A DNA stretch of 64,000 nt from positions 1-64,000 of the forward strand of contig SVFQ01000006.1 of the NCBI GenBank assembly GCA_015056765.1, written 5' to 3'. Below, one piece after another: positions 16,598 to 25,211 of this stretch (the first letter of the stretch is position 1; every line of letters begins with the position of its first letter). Both the position numbers and the translations under genes were made by a program. Source of the DNA: Lachnospiraceae bacterium. Its GTDB lineage: Bacteria > Bacillota > Clostridia > Lachnospirales > Lachnospiraceae. Under the pieces are notes generated by a model. That model did not search any database and was not told the origin of the DNA. It saw only the letters and a list, made by a program, of their open reading frames with translations.

Positions 16598-17854
16598 ATG
16601 GGAAACAAAGAATTGACAAAGCTTGCACTCATTGGCGCCGGTCAGAGAGGCAGAATATACGCAGATTATGCTTTTACACATAAGAGAGCGGAGATTCGCT
16701 ATCTCGTAGAGCCGGATTCAAAGAGAATGCAAGAAGCAAAAGAAAAATATGGGCTGGATGATGCACATGTATTCTCAGATCCTGCAGAATTCTATAAATT
16801 AGGTAAGGTCTGTGATGCCGTGATCATCGCCACCATGGACAGACAGCATTATGAACATACCATGGGTGCCTTACAGCTGGGCTATGACATCTTATTAGAA
16901 AAGCCGATTTCACCGGATTTGCAGGAGTGCCTGGACATCCGAAATCTGGCTATGGAAAATGGATGCCGCATTATGGTGTGCCACGTGCTTCGTTACACCG
17001 GCTTCTGGGCTTCCATTAAGAAACTGGTAGATTCCGGAGAACTGGGAAAGGTCATCGATATTCAGCATAACGAGAATATCGGGAATTTCCACATTGCCCA
17101 CTCCTTTGTAAGGGGTAACTGGAGAAACAGCGACATCGCAAGTTCCTTAATTATGCAGAAGTCTTGCCATGATATGGATTTACTCACCTGGATTGTAGGA
17201 AGCAAAGCAAAGTCTGTGTCTTCTTTCGGGGATTTAACTTATTTTAAAGCGGAAAATGCGCCGGAAGGTAGTGCAGACAGATGTGTGAACTGCAAAGCGA
17301 AAGATTGCAGATTTGATGCCAGAAAAGCCTACCTTCCAATCGCCGGTGACTGGCCGGCTACGGTACTTTCTGTGGACCAGAGCCAGGCAGGGCTGATGAA
17401 AGCCATCGAAGAAGGCCCTTATGGAAGGTGCGTATTCCATTGCGACAATAATGTATGCGATCATCAGGTGGCGGTATTTGAATTTGAAAATGGCGTGCAT
17501 GCTACCTTTAATTTAAGCGGATTTACCAATCGTATGTGTCGTACCATCAAGATTATGTGCGAGAACGGTGAGATTCGAGGGGATGATGGTCTGAACGAAA
17601 TCGAGGTGATTCGATTTGCTTCCAATTGGCAGACAGCACCTTATGTGAAAAAGTACCAGCCTGATTTGAGAGAAGGCTTCCATGGTGGCGGGGACTCCGG
17701 ACTAATGGAGCAGTTCTTGGATTTACTGGATGGCGATGACGTGGAAAATCTATCTGCAATCGATAAGTCCATTGAAAGTCACGTGATGGCAATCGCAGCA
17801 GAAAAAGCTAGAGTAGAACACAGGGTGATTGATTTACAGGAGTTACGTTCCTAA
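16598..17854 (+). CDS. Gfo/Idh/MocA family oxidoreductase
   Basis: About 418 residues from ATG 16598, chosen over the upstream ORF start (16478) because the latter lies before the predicted promoter -10. The Rossmann fold begins with LALIGAGQRGRIYADYA; LLEKPISPDLQECL is the conserved EKP motif of the family, and the middle domain carries KSCHDMDLLTWIVG, where His and Asp are typical of the catalytic region. A Cys-rich insert (CVNCKAKDCRFDARKAYL) is common in members from glycan loci. These NAD(P)-dependent enzymes oxidise or isomerise sugars, and some act by an NAD-assisted glycosidase-like mechanism. First gene of an operon with ABC importer and NahK-like kinase, so the substrate is probably an imported sugar. 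Confidence 0.9.
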   Translation: MGNKELTKLALIGAGQRGRIYADYAFTHKRAEIRYLVEPDSKRMQEAKEKYGLDDAHVFSDPAEFYKLGKVCDAVIIATMDRQHYEHTMGALQLGYDILLEKPISPDLQECLDIRNLAMENGCRIMVCHVLRYTGFWASIKKLVDSGELGKVIDIQHNENIGNFHIAHSFVRGNWRNSDIASSLIMQKSCHDMDLLTWIVGSKAKSVSSFGDLTYFKAENAPEGSADRCVNCKAKDCRFDARKAYLPIAGDWPATVLSVDQSQAGLMKAIEEGPYGRCVFHCDNNVCDHQVAVFEFENGVHATFNLSGFTNRMCRTIKIMCENGEIRGDDGLNEIEVIRFASNWQTAPYVKKYQPDLREGFHGGGDSGLMEQFLDLLDGDDVENLSAIDKSIESHVMAIAAEKARVEHRVIDLQELRS

Positions 17855-17895
17855 ATAAACGACAGAAGAAATCCTGACATAAAGATGGGGTAGAT

Positions 17896-19263
17896 ATGGA
17901 AAAAACAGGATATCAAAACATAATAGAGCAACTAAGGCCTGAGAACATACCTGCAAAGTTCCAAGACGCCTATGAGAAATGGGATGGCAGCGGACACGTT
18001 GTGACAAGAGAGGAATTAAAAGGGTATTTGTCTCGCTACGAATTATCAGAGCAGGAGTTAGAGGGGCTTTTACAAATTGTGGATAGAATCCACGAAAACA
18101 AGACACTGTGTGAATACATTAGCTTTTTGGTATGGACTCAGTGTGAAATCAGAAGGTATGAGTATTGGTTTGAAGGGGATGTAAGCTTTAACTGTAAGGC
18201 TTTGCCGGATATCGGAGATGCAATCAATCTATACATGTGTCTGTCCTGCATTGAGTTTGCCAGACTGGATATGATTCACAGACAGATTCCGGAAGAGGTG
18301 TATGAGAAAATTCCATACCGTATGTTAGATGGTCAGATGGAAAAGTATCAGAAGACAGGAAGTCTCTTAGTAGATGACCTGCCTTGGAAAGTGAATTTTT
18401 ATTCCTTATCCATTTATTTGTTTGACAGATTTTTATTCTGCCCATGCGGCTTTGATGATCCGTATCGTTTCTATAGAAGTAAGAAGGATAAAGGGGAAGT
18501 CATCGGCATCGCAGAGGATGGCCTGAAAATCGATGCATACGGACAGCTCATCGATCCAAAGGAAATTACCTGCGAGGACATGGATTCGCTGGAGCTTTCC
18601 AAGAAAGATGGAAAGTGCTTTGGCAGATACACCTATAAAAGAAAACCAATCTTTGAGACAGCGTTGGCTGAAATCGGGGATGAAGTCCATGGAAATCGAA
18701 TCAGTCCTTGTGGCATTGTCACCAGGGAAAAGATTCGAATTTCCAAGGATGCTTATACGGAAATCTTAAGAAAAGGGGATTGGATGATAGGGTTTCATAT
18801 TCCGGCAGGAGAAGGATATACGCCGGAGAGAGTCAGAATATCCATGAAACTTGCATGGGATTTCTTTACAAAGTATTTTTCGGACTTACCGTTTAAGGGA
18901 TTTTGGTCCTCCAGTTGGTTATATGACGGCAGACTTTGTCTTTTCTTGGAGGAAGACAGCCGAATCGTTCAGGTACAGAGACAGTTCTTTAATTATTCCG
19001 GTGGCTGGAATGGAGAGAGTACCTACATCGAATTATTTGGGGACGAAGACCTGTCGATAGATGAAGTGCCACAGAAGTCATCCTTACAGAAAAAGGTGGT
19101 AGCTTACCTGAAACGAGGCGGTAAGCTGGCAGATACGGGGATGGTGTATTTCCCGGAGGAATTAGAAAAAGATTATCATAAGCCCATCTATATTACAGAT
19201 TGGGATTTGGCTTACCAAGAAGAAGTGCTGGAGTTGTGTAGACAGAAAGGGGGCAGATCATGA
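17896..19263 (+). CDS. acyltransferase-domain protein (NAT_N / GNAT_C-like)
   Basis: 455 residues, cytoplasmic, no membrane segment. The N-terminal half (PENIPAKFQDAYEKWDG ... LPDIGDAINLYMCLSCIEFARLD) and the C-terminal half (GDWMIGFHIPAGEGYTPERV ... PFKGFWSSSWLYD ... SNIVQ-like tail) resemble, from memory, a two-domain acyltransferase family annotated as N-acyltransferase N-terminal plus GNAT-like C-terminal domain that often accompanies sugar ABC importers in Clostridia. No canonical GNAT Q/RxxGxG/A motif is evident, so this is a family-resemblance call. It lies between the oxidoreductase and the permeases and overlaps the first permease by 4 nt (ATGA), so it is surely in the same operon. 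Function may be acyl transfer to an imported sugar. Confidence 0.55.
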   Translation: MEKTGYQNIIEQLRPENIPAKFQDAYEKWDGSGHVVTREELKGYLSRYELSEQELEGLLQIVDRIHENKTLCEYISFLVWTQCEIRRYEYWFEGDVSFNCKALPDIGDAINLYMCLSCIEFARLDMIHRQIPEEVYEKIPYRMLDGQMEKYQKTGSLLVDDLPWKVNFYSLSIYLFDRFLFCPCGFDDPYRFYRSKKDKGEVIGIAEDGLKIDAYGQLIDPKEITCEDMDSLELSKKDGKCFGRYTYKRKPIFETALAEIGDEVHGNRISPCGIVTREKIRISKDAYTEILRKGDWMIGFHIPAGEGYTPERVRISMKLAWDFFTKYFSDLPFKGFWSSSWLYDGRLCLFLEEDSRIVQVQRQFFNYSGGWNGESTYIELFGDEDLSIDEVPQKSSLQKKVVAYLKRGGKLADTGMVYFPEELEKDYHKPIYITDWDLAYQEEVLELCRQKGGRS

Positions 19264-20165
19264 AAAAAGAGCTAAGAAAAAATTGGCAGCTTTACCTCAT
19301 GTGCCTACCTGCAATCGTCTACCTGGTGATGTTTTGCTACATCCCCTACGGCGGATTGTGGATGGCATTTACAGATTACAACCTGATGGATGGTATCTTC
19401 GGAAGCCCCTTTGTAGGATTACAGAACTTTAAGTATTTCTTTAGGGGCACCGGCATGGGGCCCAAGGTTATCGCCAATACTTTGATCATCAACTTTTGGG
19501 GGTTGATTTTTGGTACCACGATTCCTATCACCATCGCCATTTGCTTCAATGATATTCAACATAAGATTTACAAGAAGATTTCCCAAAGCATCATGTTCTT
19601 CCCGTACTTCTTATCCTGGGTTGTAGTAGGAGCTATCATCTATGCGTTCTTTTCCACCAGCACCGGTATTATCAACCAGTGGATTGCGGCAGCAGGAAAC
19701 GAAACCATCAGATGGTACGCAGAGCCGAAGTACTGGAAGCCCATCATTATCTTTGCAGATGTGTGGAAATGGTGCGGTTATAACTCCATCATCTATATGG
19801 CAGCCATGACCAGCTTCGACCAGTCCTTGTATGAGGCAGCAGAAGTGGATGGAGCAAACCGATTCAAACAGATTATTTATATCACATTGCCACTTTTGAA
19901 ACCTACAGTAGTCATTCTGGTACTGATGAGCATCGGACGTATTTTCTTCGGTGACTTCGGTATGATCTACGGTATTGTGGGCAATAACGCACTGCTCTAT
20001 GACGAAGTGGCAGTTATCGACACCTATGTATATTCAGCCATGAGGACCCTGGGATTCTCCTATACCACAGCCATAGGTTTGTTCCAGTCTGTAATGGGAC
20101 TTATTCTCATTACAATCTCTAATCACTTGGCGAAAAAGGTCAATGAAGGGGAGGGATTGTTCTAA
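19260..20165 (+). CDS. ABC sugar transporter permease (LplB-like, CUT1)
   Basis: 301 residues with about six membrane segments, beginning LYLMCLPAIVYLVMFCYIPY. The EAA loop that contacts the ATPase reads YEAAEVDGANRFKQIIYITLPLLKP. The N-terminus and PYGGLWMAFTDYN match the LplB/YtePQ type used for complex oligosaccharides. Start ATG overlaps the upstream stop by 4 nt and the next permease begins within its stop codon, showing tight coupling. No ATPase gene is in this operon; as in most Firmicutes, a shared MsmX-type ATPase encoded elsewhere probably energises it. Confidence 0.95.
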   Translation: MKKELRKNWQLYLMCLPAIVYLVMFCYIPYGGLWMAFTDYNLMDGIFGSPFVGLQNFKYFFRGTGMGPKVIANTLIINFWGLIFGTTIPITIAICFNDIQHKIYKKISQSIMFFPYFLSWVVVGAIIYAFFSTSTGIINQWIAAAGNETIRWYAEPKYWKPIIIFADVWKWCGYNSIIYMAAMTSFDQSLYEAAEVDGANRFKQIIYITLPLLKPTVVILVLMSIGRIFFGDFGMIYGIVGNNALLYDEVAVIDTYVYSAMRTLGFSYTTAIGLFQSVMGLILITISNHLAKKVNEGEGLF

Positions 20166-21079
20166 TGGCAGAGAAACAAAAAGCATTGAAAGTAAAAACA
20201 TCCAAAGGGGACAAAGCAGTCAAGATTTTTGCTTATGTATTTGTAAGTCTCATTGCGCTGATGTGCTTTATCCCGTTACTGATGGTGTTCTCGGTATCCT
20301 TTTCCGATAATACCGCAGTGGTACAGCGGGGGTATTCTATATTCCCAAGAAACTTCACCACAAATACGTACCTGTATCTTTTCGTACACAGTGGCAAGCG
20401 TATCTTGCGGGCTTATGGCGTGACCTTCTACATTACGGTAGTGGGAACCCTGCTGGCTATGCTGATTACCAGTATGTGCGCATTTGCACTTTCCATTAAG
20501 ACCTTAAAGTATAGAAATGTGATTTCCTACATTTGTAATTTCACCATCATCTTTTCCGCAGGTCTGATTCCTTGGTACTACGTATGCGTGAACTGGTATG
20601 GCTTTTCAAACAACTTTAGAGCCCTAATCGTACCGCAGCTTGTCAGCGTATTTAATATGTTCCTTTTGAGAACGTATTTCTCACAGATACCGATTTCGCT
20701 TTATGAGTCGGCTAGAATCGATGGCGCCAGCTACTTTAAAATCTGGTCCACCATTGCAGTGCCGCTGACCAAGACCGGTATGATGACGGTAGGTATGATG
20801 TTTGCACTTGGCTACTGGAATGATTGGTGGAATGCATTGATGTTCATTGATGACAGGGATTATTTCCCGCTTCAATACTACTTATATAACATTCTTTCCA
20901 ATGTAAACGCTATCAGCTCAGGACGTGTGCCGGCAGGCGCTGCGGCAGCCATTCAGCTACCGACGGAGACGGTAAAGATGGCAGTCACAATCGTTACTAT
21001 CGGCCCTATCATTTTCCTATATCCATTCATTCAGAAGTATTTCGTGGATGGTATTATGACAGGCGCCGTAAAAGAATAA
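20165..21079 (+). CDS. ABC sugar transporter permease (YtcP-like, CUT1)
   Basis: 304 residues, six predicted membrane segments. The EAA loop reads LYESARIDGASYFKIWSTIAVPL, and the C-terminus ends in QKYFVDGIMTGAVKE, the usual ending of YtcP/LplC permeases. ATG is embedded in the stop of the preceding gene (TAATG). It pairs with that permease to form the membrane channel of the importer; the binding protein follows after 31 bp. Confidence 0.95.
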   Translation: MAEKQKALKVKTSKGDKAVKIFAYVFVSLIALMCFIPLLMVFSVSFSDNTAVVQRGYSIFPRNFTTNTYLYLFVHSGKRILRAYGVTFYITVVGTLLAMLITSMCAFALSIKTLKYRNVISYICNFTIIFSAGLIPWYYVCVNWYGFSNNFRALIVPQLVSVFNMFLLRTYFSQIPISLYESARIDGASYFKIWSTIAVPLTKTGMMTVGMMFALGYWNDWWNALMFIDDRDYFPLQYYLYNILSNVNAISSGRVPAGAAAAIQLPTETVKMAVTIVTIGPIIFLYPFIQKYFVDGIMTGAVKE

Positions 21080-21110
21080 AGAAGGTATTTATTTAGTAAG
21101 GAGGGTTTTT

Positions 21111-22595
21111 ATGAAAAACAAAATGAGTAAAGCAGTCATAGGACTTCTGTCCGCTTCCATGCTTTTGGCTGGTTGTGGCGGATCCGCAAAGACAGCTGCT
21201 ACAGCAGAGGGTGGATTCCCGGCTGACAGTGGAAAGGTTCGCATTCTGTATCCTGGGGAGGAGACAGATGCCATGGCGAATTTCATCCAGAATGAACTGA
21301 ATCCTAAGTTAAAAGAAGAAATCGGTGAAGAAGTAGAACTGGTTTACAAAGGATGGGATCAGTACTGGGAACAGAAAGATATCATGCTTTCTGCCGGTGA
21401 GAAAATCGATTTGTACTGGGATGGTTTGGCAGATCTGGGTACCTTCGTCAATAAAAAACAGTGCCAGCCTTTGGATGAACTTCTGAATCAGTATGGTCAG
21501 GACTTAAAGAAGGTATATCCTGATTCTCAGTTAGCAGGTGGTGTGGTAGATGGCGTACAGTACGGTATTCCATCCGCATATGCTCCAAGTTCTGCCATGT
21601 TCCAGCTTGTTTGCGTAAGACAGGATTTACTGGAAGACGTAGGTATGAGCGAGATTAAGACAGCAGAAGATTTGGCTACTTTTGCAGAAAAAGTAAAAGA
21701 AGCACACCCGGAACTTTCCGGCCCTGCAGATATCGTTTACAAACCTCTTACCAGATACTTCCAGGATGAGCCACTGAACTGGTGTGGTGCCGGCGATGAA
21801 GTGGTATACGGCGAGAACAGCAAGAAAGTATATGACTACTTCGAAACAGAAACCTTTAAGAAAATCGCTAATTTCAACCATGAAATGTATGAAAAAGGCA
21901 TCTACAGAGATGAACTGACCACCAACTACAACGAGCGTGATAGCCGTATGCAACAGGGCACTTATCTTTGGGTAGAAGCTTCTATCGGTAAAGAAAACGA
22001 AATCATTTCTTCTGTACGTGCCAATGCACCTGATGCAGTATTAAAGAGCTATCTGCTTGCACCTGAACAGGACAAATACATCATCGCTTGTGGTGGTGAA
22101 GTACTTTGCATGCCATACTCCGCAGCAAACCCTGTAGGAGCTATGAAGTTCCTGAACTGGATTTACTCCAGCGAAGAAAACTACATGTTTGCTCTTTATG
22201 GACCGGAAGGTGAAAACTACACCATGAATGGTGACAGAATCGAATTAAAGGATCCTGCATTTGAAGGTTACTTCTATGAGTGGATGTTCCGTAACAAAAA
22301 CTTCCAGAAGTTTACTTCCGAAGTACCACAGGAATTCATCGATACCTATGAGAAATGGGATGATGGTGCAAAAGTATCTGACATCATCGCATTCCACTTC
22401 GATAACAGCAATGTAAAGAATGAGCAGACTGCTATCGGCGAAATCTGGAATAAGGAAATCATGCCTGTAATCTGCGGCTATGTAGCTTATGACGACGTAC
22501 ATGATAAGATTGCTCAGGAATTAAAGGATGCCGGCATGGAGAAGTATCTGCAGGAAGTACAGAGCCAGCTTGATGCTTATCAGTCCGGAAAATAG
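21111..22595 (+). CDS. extracellular sugar-binding lipoprotein (ABC importer)
   Basis: 494 residues. A lipoprotein signal peptide is clear: KNKMSKAVIGLLSASMLLAGCGG, with LAGC as lipobox and Cys22 as the lipidated residue. The mature protein is a family-1-like solute-binding protein (KVRILYPGEETDAMANFIQ ... DLYWDGLADLGTFVN) typical of LplA-type partners of the two permeases upstream. Strong AAGGAGG precedes ATG. It should capture the oligosaccharide at the cell surface; aromatic-rich segments (YWEQKD, WDQYWEQ, FYEWMF) fit carbohydrate stacking. Ligand identity is inferred from the kinase and glycosidase neighbours only. Confidence 0.94.
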   Translation: MKNKMSKAVIGLLSASMLLAGCGGSAKTAATAEGGFPADSGKVRILYPGEETDAMANFIQNELNPKLKEEIGEEVELVYKGWDQYWEQKDIMLSAGEKIDLYWDGLADLGTFVNKKQCQPLDELLNQYGQDLKKVYPDSQLAGGVVDGVQYGIPSAYAPSSAMFQLVCVRQDLLEDVGMSEIKTAEDLATFAEKVKEAHPELSGPADIVYKPLTRYFQDEPLNWCGAGDEVVYGENSKKVYDYFETETFKKIANFNHEMYEKGIYRDELTTNYNERDSRMQQGTYLWVEASIGKENEIISSVRANAPDAVLKSYLLAPEQDKYIIACGGEVLCMPYSAANPVGAMKFLNWIYSSEENYMFALYGPEGENYTMNGDRIELKDPAFEGYFYEWMFRNKNFQKFTSEVPQEFIDTYEKWDDGAKVSDIIAFHFDNSNVKNEQTAIGEIWNKEIMPVICGYVAYDDVHDKIAQELKDAGMEKYLQEVQSQLDAYQSGK

Positions 22596-22604
22596 GATAA
22601 GGAT

Positions 22605-23708
22605 ATGAACAACGAAGAAATAGCAGCCATTGTAGAACAGTTTCAGTTAGATGGCGAATTCATATACGGTGAAAGCTACGGGTGTGGACACATCAATGAT
22701 ACCTATGCCGTATACTTCAGACGAGAAAGCGAACCTCCCATTCGCTATATCTTGCAACGAATCAACACCGCAATTTTCGAACCTGTGGGATTGATGCACA
22801 ATATCAGCCTGGTGACAGATTTTCTGAGAAAGCAAATTGTAAAAGAGGGGGGTGACCCGGATCGGGAAACCCTCCGTATCCTCCCAACAAAAGACGATGC
22901 TTCCTTTTACAAAGACGCTGACGGGAATTGCTGGAGAATGTACAAGTTCATAGAAAATACGGTGACATATCAGAGCGCAGCAACAGCTGTGGTATCCAGA
23001 AATGCAGGAAAAGCATTTGGACACTTCCAAAAGCAACTATCCGGTTTTGATGCTTCTCAGCTTGTGGAGATTATTCCGGATTTTCATAATACCAGAAAGC
23101 GTTTTGAGACTTTCAAAAAAGCTGTAGAGGAAGATGCTGTGGGCCGTGTGGCGTCTGCAAAAGATGCTATCGACTTTGTGTTGGCAAGAGAAAAGTATTG
23201 TGATACCGTTATCCGGGAATTGGGCAGTGATACGATTCCGCTGCGCGTCACACACAATGATACCAAGCTGAATAATATCCTGATGGATCCGGAGACCGGA
23301 GATAGCGTATGCATTGTAGATTTAGACACCATTATGCCGGGCTCCGTCCTCTATGACTTTGGCGATAGCAATCGTTTCGGTAGTAACACCGCAGTGGAGG
23401 ATGAGACGGACTTATCCAAGGTTACCTTTAGTCTTGAGATGTTTGGGGCTTATACGGAAGGCTTCTTGGAAGCAGCAGGAGATGCATTGACAGAACGTGA
23501 GATTGAACTTTTGCCCTTCTCCTGTATACAGATGACCTACGAGTGTGGCATGCGCTTCTTGACAGACTATCTACAGGGAGATACCTATTTTAAGGTAAGC
23601 CACGATACGCATAACTTAGAACGCGCCAGAAATCAGTTTAAACTTATTGAAGACATGGAATCCAAGTTAGATAAAATGTCTGCTATTGTGCAAAAGGCAA
23701 AGAAATAA
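22605..23708 (+). CDS. nahK: N-acetylhexosamine 1-kinase-like phosphotransferase
   Basis: 367 residues of the aminoglycoside-phosphotransferase fold. The catalytic loop is VTHNDTKLNNILMD (HxDxxxxN) and the metal-binding segment is CIVDLDTIMPGS followed by LYDFGDSNRFG. The N-terminal YGCGHINDTYAV fits the nucleotide-loop region of NahK proteins. NahK phosphorylates GlcNAc/GalNAc at C1, feeding HexNAc-1-phosphate into UDP-sugar pools, and in gut bacteria it is part of LNB/GNB and N-glycan use. It is the last gene of the ABC operon, 9 bp after the binding protein, and is followed by a terminator. Substrate preference is by family only. Confidence 0.85.
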   Translation: MNNEEIAAIVEQFQLDGEFIYGESYGCGHINDTYAVYFRRESEPPIRYILQRINTAIFEPVGLMHNISLVTDFLRKQIVKEGGDPDRETLRILPTKDDASFYKDADGNCWRMYKFIENTVTYQSAATAVVSRNAGKAFGHFQKQLSGFDASQLVEIIPDFHNTRKRFETFKKAVEEDAVGRVASAKDAIDFVLAREKYCDTVIRELGSDTIPLRVTHNDTKLNNILMDPETGDSVCIVDLDTIMPGSVLYDFGDSNRFGSNTAVEDETDLSKVTFSLEMFGAYTEGFLEAAGDALTEREIELLPFSCIQMTYECGMRFLTDYLQGDTYFKVSHDTHNLERARNQFKLIEDMESKLDKMSAIVQKAKK

Positions 23709-23731
23709 CACTTTCATCATAAGAATCAAAG

Positions 23732-23762
23732 AGGGATGGTCTAACGACCATCCCTGATTTTT
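23732..23762. terminator. bidirectional terminator
   Basis: AGGGATGGTC and GACCATCCCT with TAAC loop, followed by GATTTTTTC on the plus strand. The right arm overlaps the last codons of the convergent HTH gene, whose stop lies at 23741-23743, so both operons end in the same hairpin. Confidence 0.88.
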
Positions 23763-24253
23763 TCTAACTTCTCTTTATCGATTTTGCCTTCGGCGATGGT
23801 GCTGCTTACCCAAAGCTTTAAGGCTTCTACAGTGGCACCGATGTGCTCTAACTGGTCCTGAATATTGACGAAGTCGTGAAGCTCATCATCGGATACGATT
23901 CCGTCTGCTGTGATTTCGATGAGGCGTTCCTTTTGCTTATCAAGAGCGTTGATGGAAGCCAGGATGCCCAGCACAATTTCTGATAGTGCGGAAGTCTTTA
24001 CTTCCGGCACATTGTCGCGACCGATGGCACATTCGTGTGTGCAGTAGTAATTGCAAAGTTCCGGCTTCTTATATGCTTTTGCCATGGCCACAACATCCTC
24101 AGGCTGGATGGCTGTCTTTTCGGTTTCAATTTTTTCCAGACGGCTTTCGGAGATGAATCCAAGAAGCTCGCTGGCTTCTGCTCTGGTCAGACCTGCATTA
24201 TGTCTGGTCTGGAAATAGATATTCATATCTTCTTTGGTTGATTTCTTGCCCAT
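23741..24253 (-). CDS. helix-turn-helix (XRE-like) protein with Cys-rich motif
   Basis: About 170 residues from ATG 24253, preferred over 24295 because GAAGGGA lies upstream of it. Residues ~10-60 form an XRE-like HTH (YFQTRHNAGLTRAEASELLGF ... ESRLEKIETEKT). Then comes CNYYCTHECAIGRD, with three Cys and a His that could bind a metal. The C-terminal ~80 residues are helical and charged (LGILASINALDKQKERLIEI ... LEHIGATVEALKLWVSS). I do not recognise a named family; it resembles small HTH proteins common in Lachnospiraceae. It is a single gene between a shared terminator and a ~190-bp gap. DNA or protein binding is inferred. Confidence 0.72.
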   Translation of the reverse strand: MGKKSTKEDMNIYFQTRHNAGLTRAEASELLGFISESRLEKIETEKTAIQPEDVVAMAKAYKKPELCNYYCTHECAIGRDNVPEVKTSALSEIVLGILASINALDKQKERLIEITADGIVSDDELHDFVNIQDQLEHIGATVEALKLWVSSTIAEGKIDKEKLEKIRDGR

Positions 24254-24493
24254 GATATATTCCCTTCTACGTCCTAAAGCGCCGAAGAGCCGCAATCAGG
24301 ACAGTTCTCATAGCCTTCAAGAATAAGTATAGTATAATTTGCGGAAAATGAAAATTAGGAAACGCTAATATTCGTAATTAAGTATGTCTTTTGAGGATAT
24401 AGGGCTATATAATAAGACTATCAAATAACAAAAGCGCATTTGAAGGCGCTGGATTCAAAGGGGAATTTAAGAATTCCAAACAGGAGAAAACAG

Positions 24494-24715
24494 ATGAAAA
24501 GATTGTATAAAGGTACAGATAAAAAACTTTGTGGTGTATGTTCCGGTATCGGTGAATACTTCAACATTGATCCAACTGTAATTCGTTTAGCATGGGTTAT
24601 CTTTTGTGTGCTGGGTGGCAGCGGTATCTTAGCTTACATCATCGCAGCAATTATTATGGAAGAGAATCCGGGCTACATCGAATCTAATGATTTTGAACAT
24701 CTTGATCAGCAGTAA
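24494..24715 (+). CDS. PspC-domain small membrane protein
   Basis: 73 residues from ATG 24494 with CAGGAG 6 nt upstream; the ORF-track start at 24440 has no ribosome site. KRLYKGTDKKLCGVCSGIGEYFNIDPTVIRL is the PspC signature, followed by one long hydrophobic segment (LAWVIFCVLGGSGILAYIIAAII). PspC proteins sense or respond to membrane stress. Position next to another small membrane protein suggests a two-gene transcript. Confidence 0.92.
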   Translation: MKRLYKGTDKKLCGVCSGIGEYFNIDPTVIRLAWVIFCVLGGSGILAYIIAAIIMEENPGYIESNDFEHLDQQ

Positions 24716-24757
24716 AGCACAGGCTGGTGACTACCAAAAGGAAAGGAGGTAGGCAGT

Positions 24758-24976
24758 ATGATAACATTATTTACGATTCTTATGTTTTATGTTTTTGGAC
24801 ATGTAATTTGGTTTGCACTAAAGGCATCTTGGGGGCTACTGAAGTTTTTCCTTTTTATCGTCTTCTTGCCTCTTATTCTGGTTGGCATGGTAATCAGTGG
24901 CCTGGTAGCTTTCGCAATACCGATTCTGGTAATCATAGGCATCTTTGCTTTAATCGGATGCTTTGCAAAAAACTAA
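24758..24976 (+). CDS. small hydrophobic membrane protein
   Basis: 72 residues, nearly all hydrophobic, with two or three membrane segments (LFTILMFYVFGHVIWFALK; FFLFIVFLPLILVGMVISG; FAIPILVIIGIFALIGC). AAAGGAGG sits 9 nt before the ATG, so translation should be strong. The frame is preferred over the overlapping 91-residue ORF at 24727. Function unknown; its place after PspC and before a terminator suggests an envelope-stress role. Confidence 0.75.
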   Translation: MITLFTILMFYVFGHVIWFALKASWGLLKFFLFIVFLPLILVGMVISGLVAFAIPILVIIGIFALIGCFAKN

Positions 24977-25026
24977 CATATTTGCCAGCTACTTCATCAT
25001 AGAAATAACATATATATCCCCAACAG

Positions 25027-25060
25027 ACCCAGGAGCAGGCACACCTGCTCCCGGGTTTCT
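25027..25060 (+). terminator. intrinsic terminator
   Basis: ACCCAGGAGCAGG pairs with CCTGCTCCCGGGT (one mismatch) around a short loop, followed by TTCTC. It closes the PspC transcript. About 100 bp beyond it, before the next hairpin, I see nothing definite. Confidence 0.75.
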
Positions 25061-25167
25061 CATGCCATTATGGCGTCCGGGCAGATCGCCCATCCTTCCT
25101 GTATGATAAACGGTATGTTAAGTAGCATCCACCTCGCGATAGTGATATTATGAATAGGAAAAGTATA

Positions 25168-25193
25168 GGGCAGTACCGTAGGTGCTGCCTTTT
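25168..25193 (+). terminator. terminator-like hairpin in the capA-like gene leader
   Basis: GGCAGTACC and GGTGCTGCC around GTA, followed by TTTT, 19 bp before the start codon of the CapA-like gene. Either a second terminator for the upstream unit or an attenuator of the gene that follows. Confidence 0.5.
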
Positions 25194-25211
25194 GAATAGT
25201 AGGGAATTGAT

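Noticed and set aside
24727-25002. 91-residue ORF overlapping the small hydrophobic protein gene
   Set aside because: The overlapping 72-residue frame has an ideal ribosome site and a coherent membrane-protein sequence, while this frame is Cys/Trp-rich with no pattern.
25100-25211. Sequence GGGCAGTACCG ahead of the CapA-like gene, reminiscent of the T-box antiterminator AGGGTGGTACCGCG
   Set aside because: No specifier stem or the other T-box landmarks fit in the short gap, and CapA-like genes are not typical T-box targets; kept only as a terminator-like hairpin.
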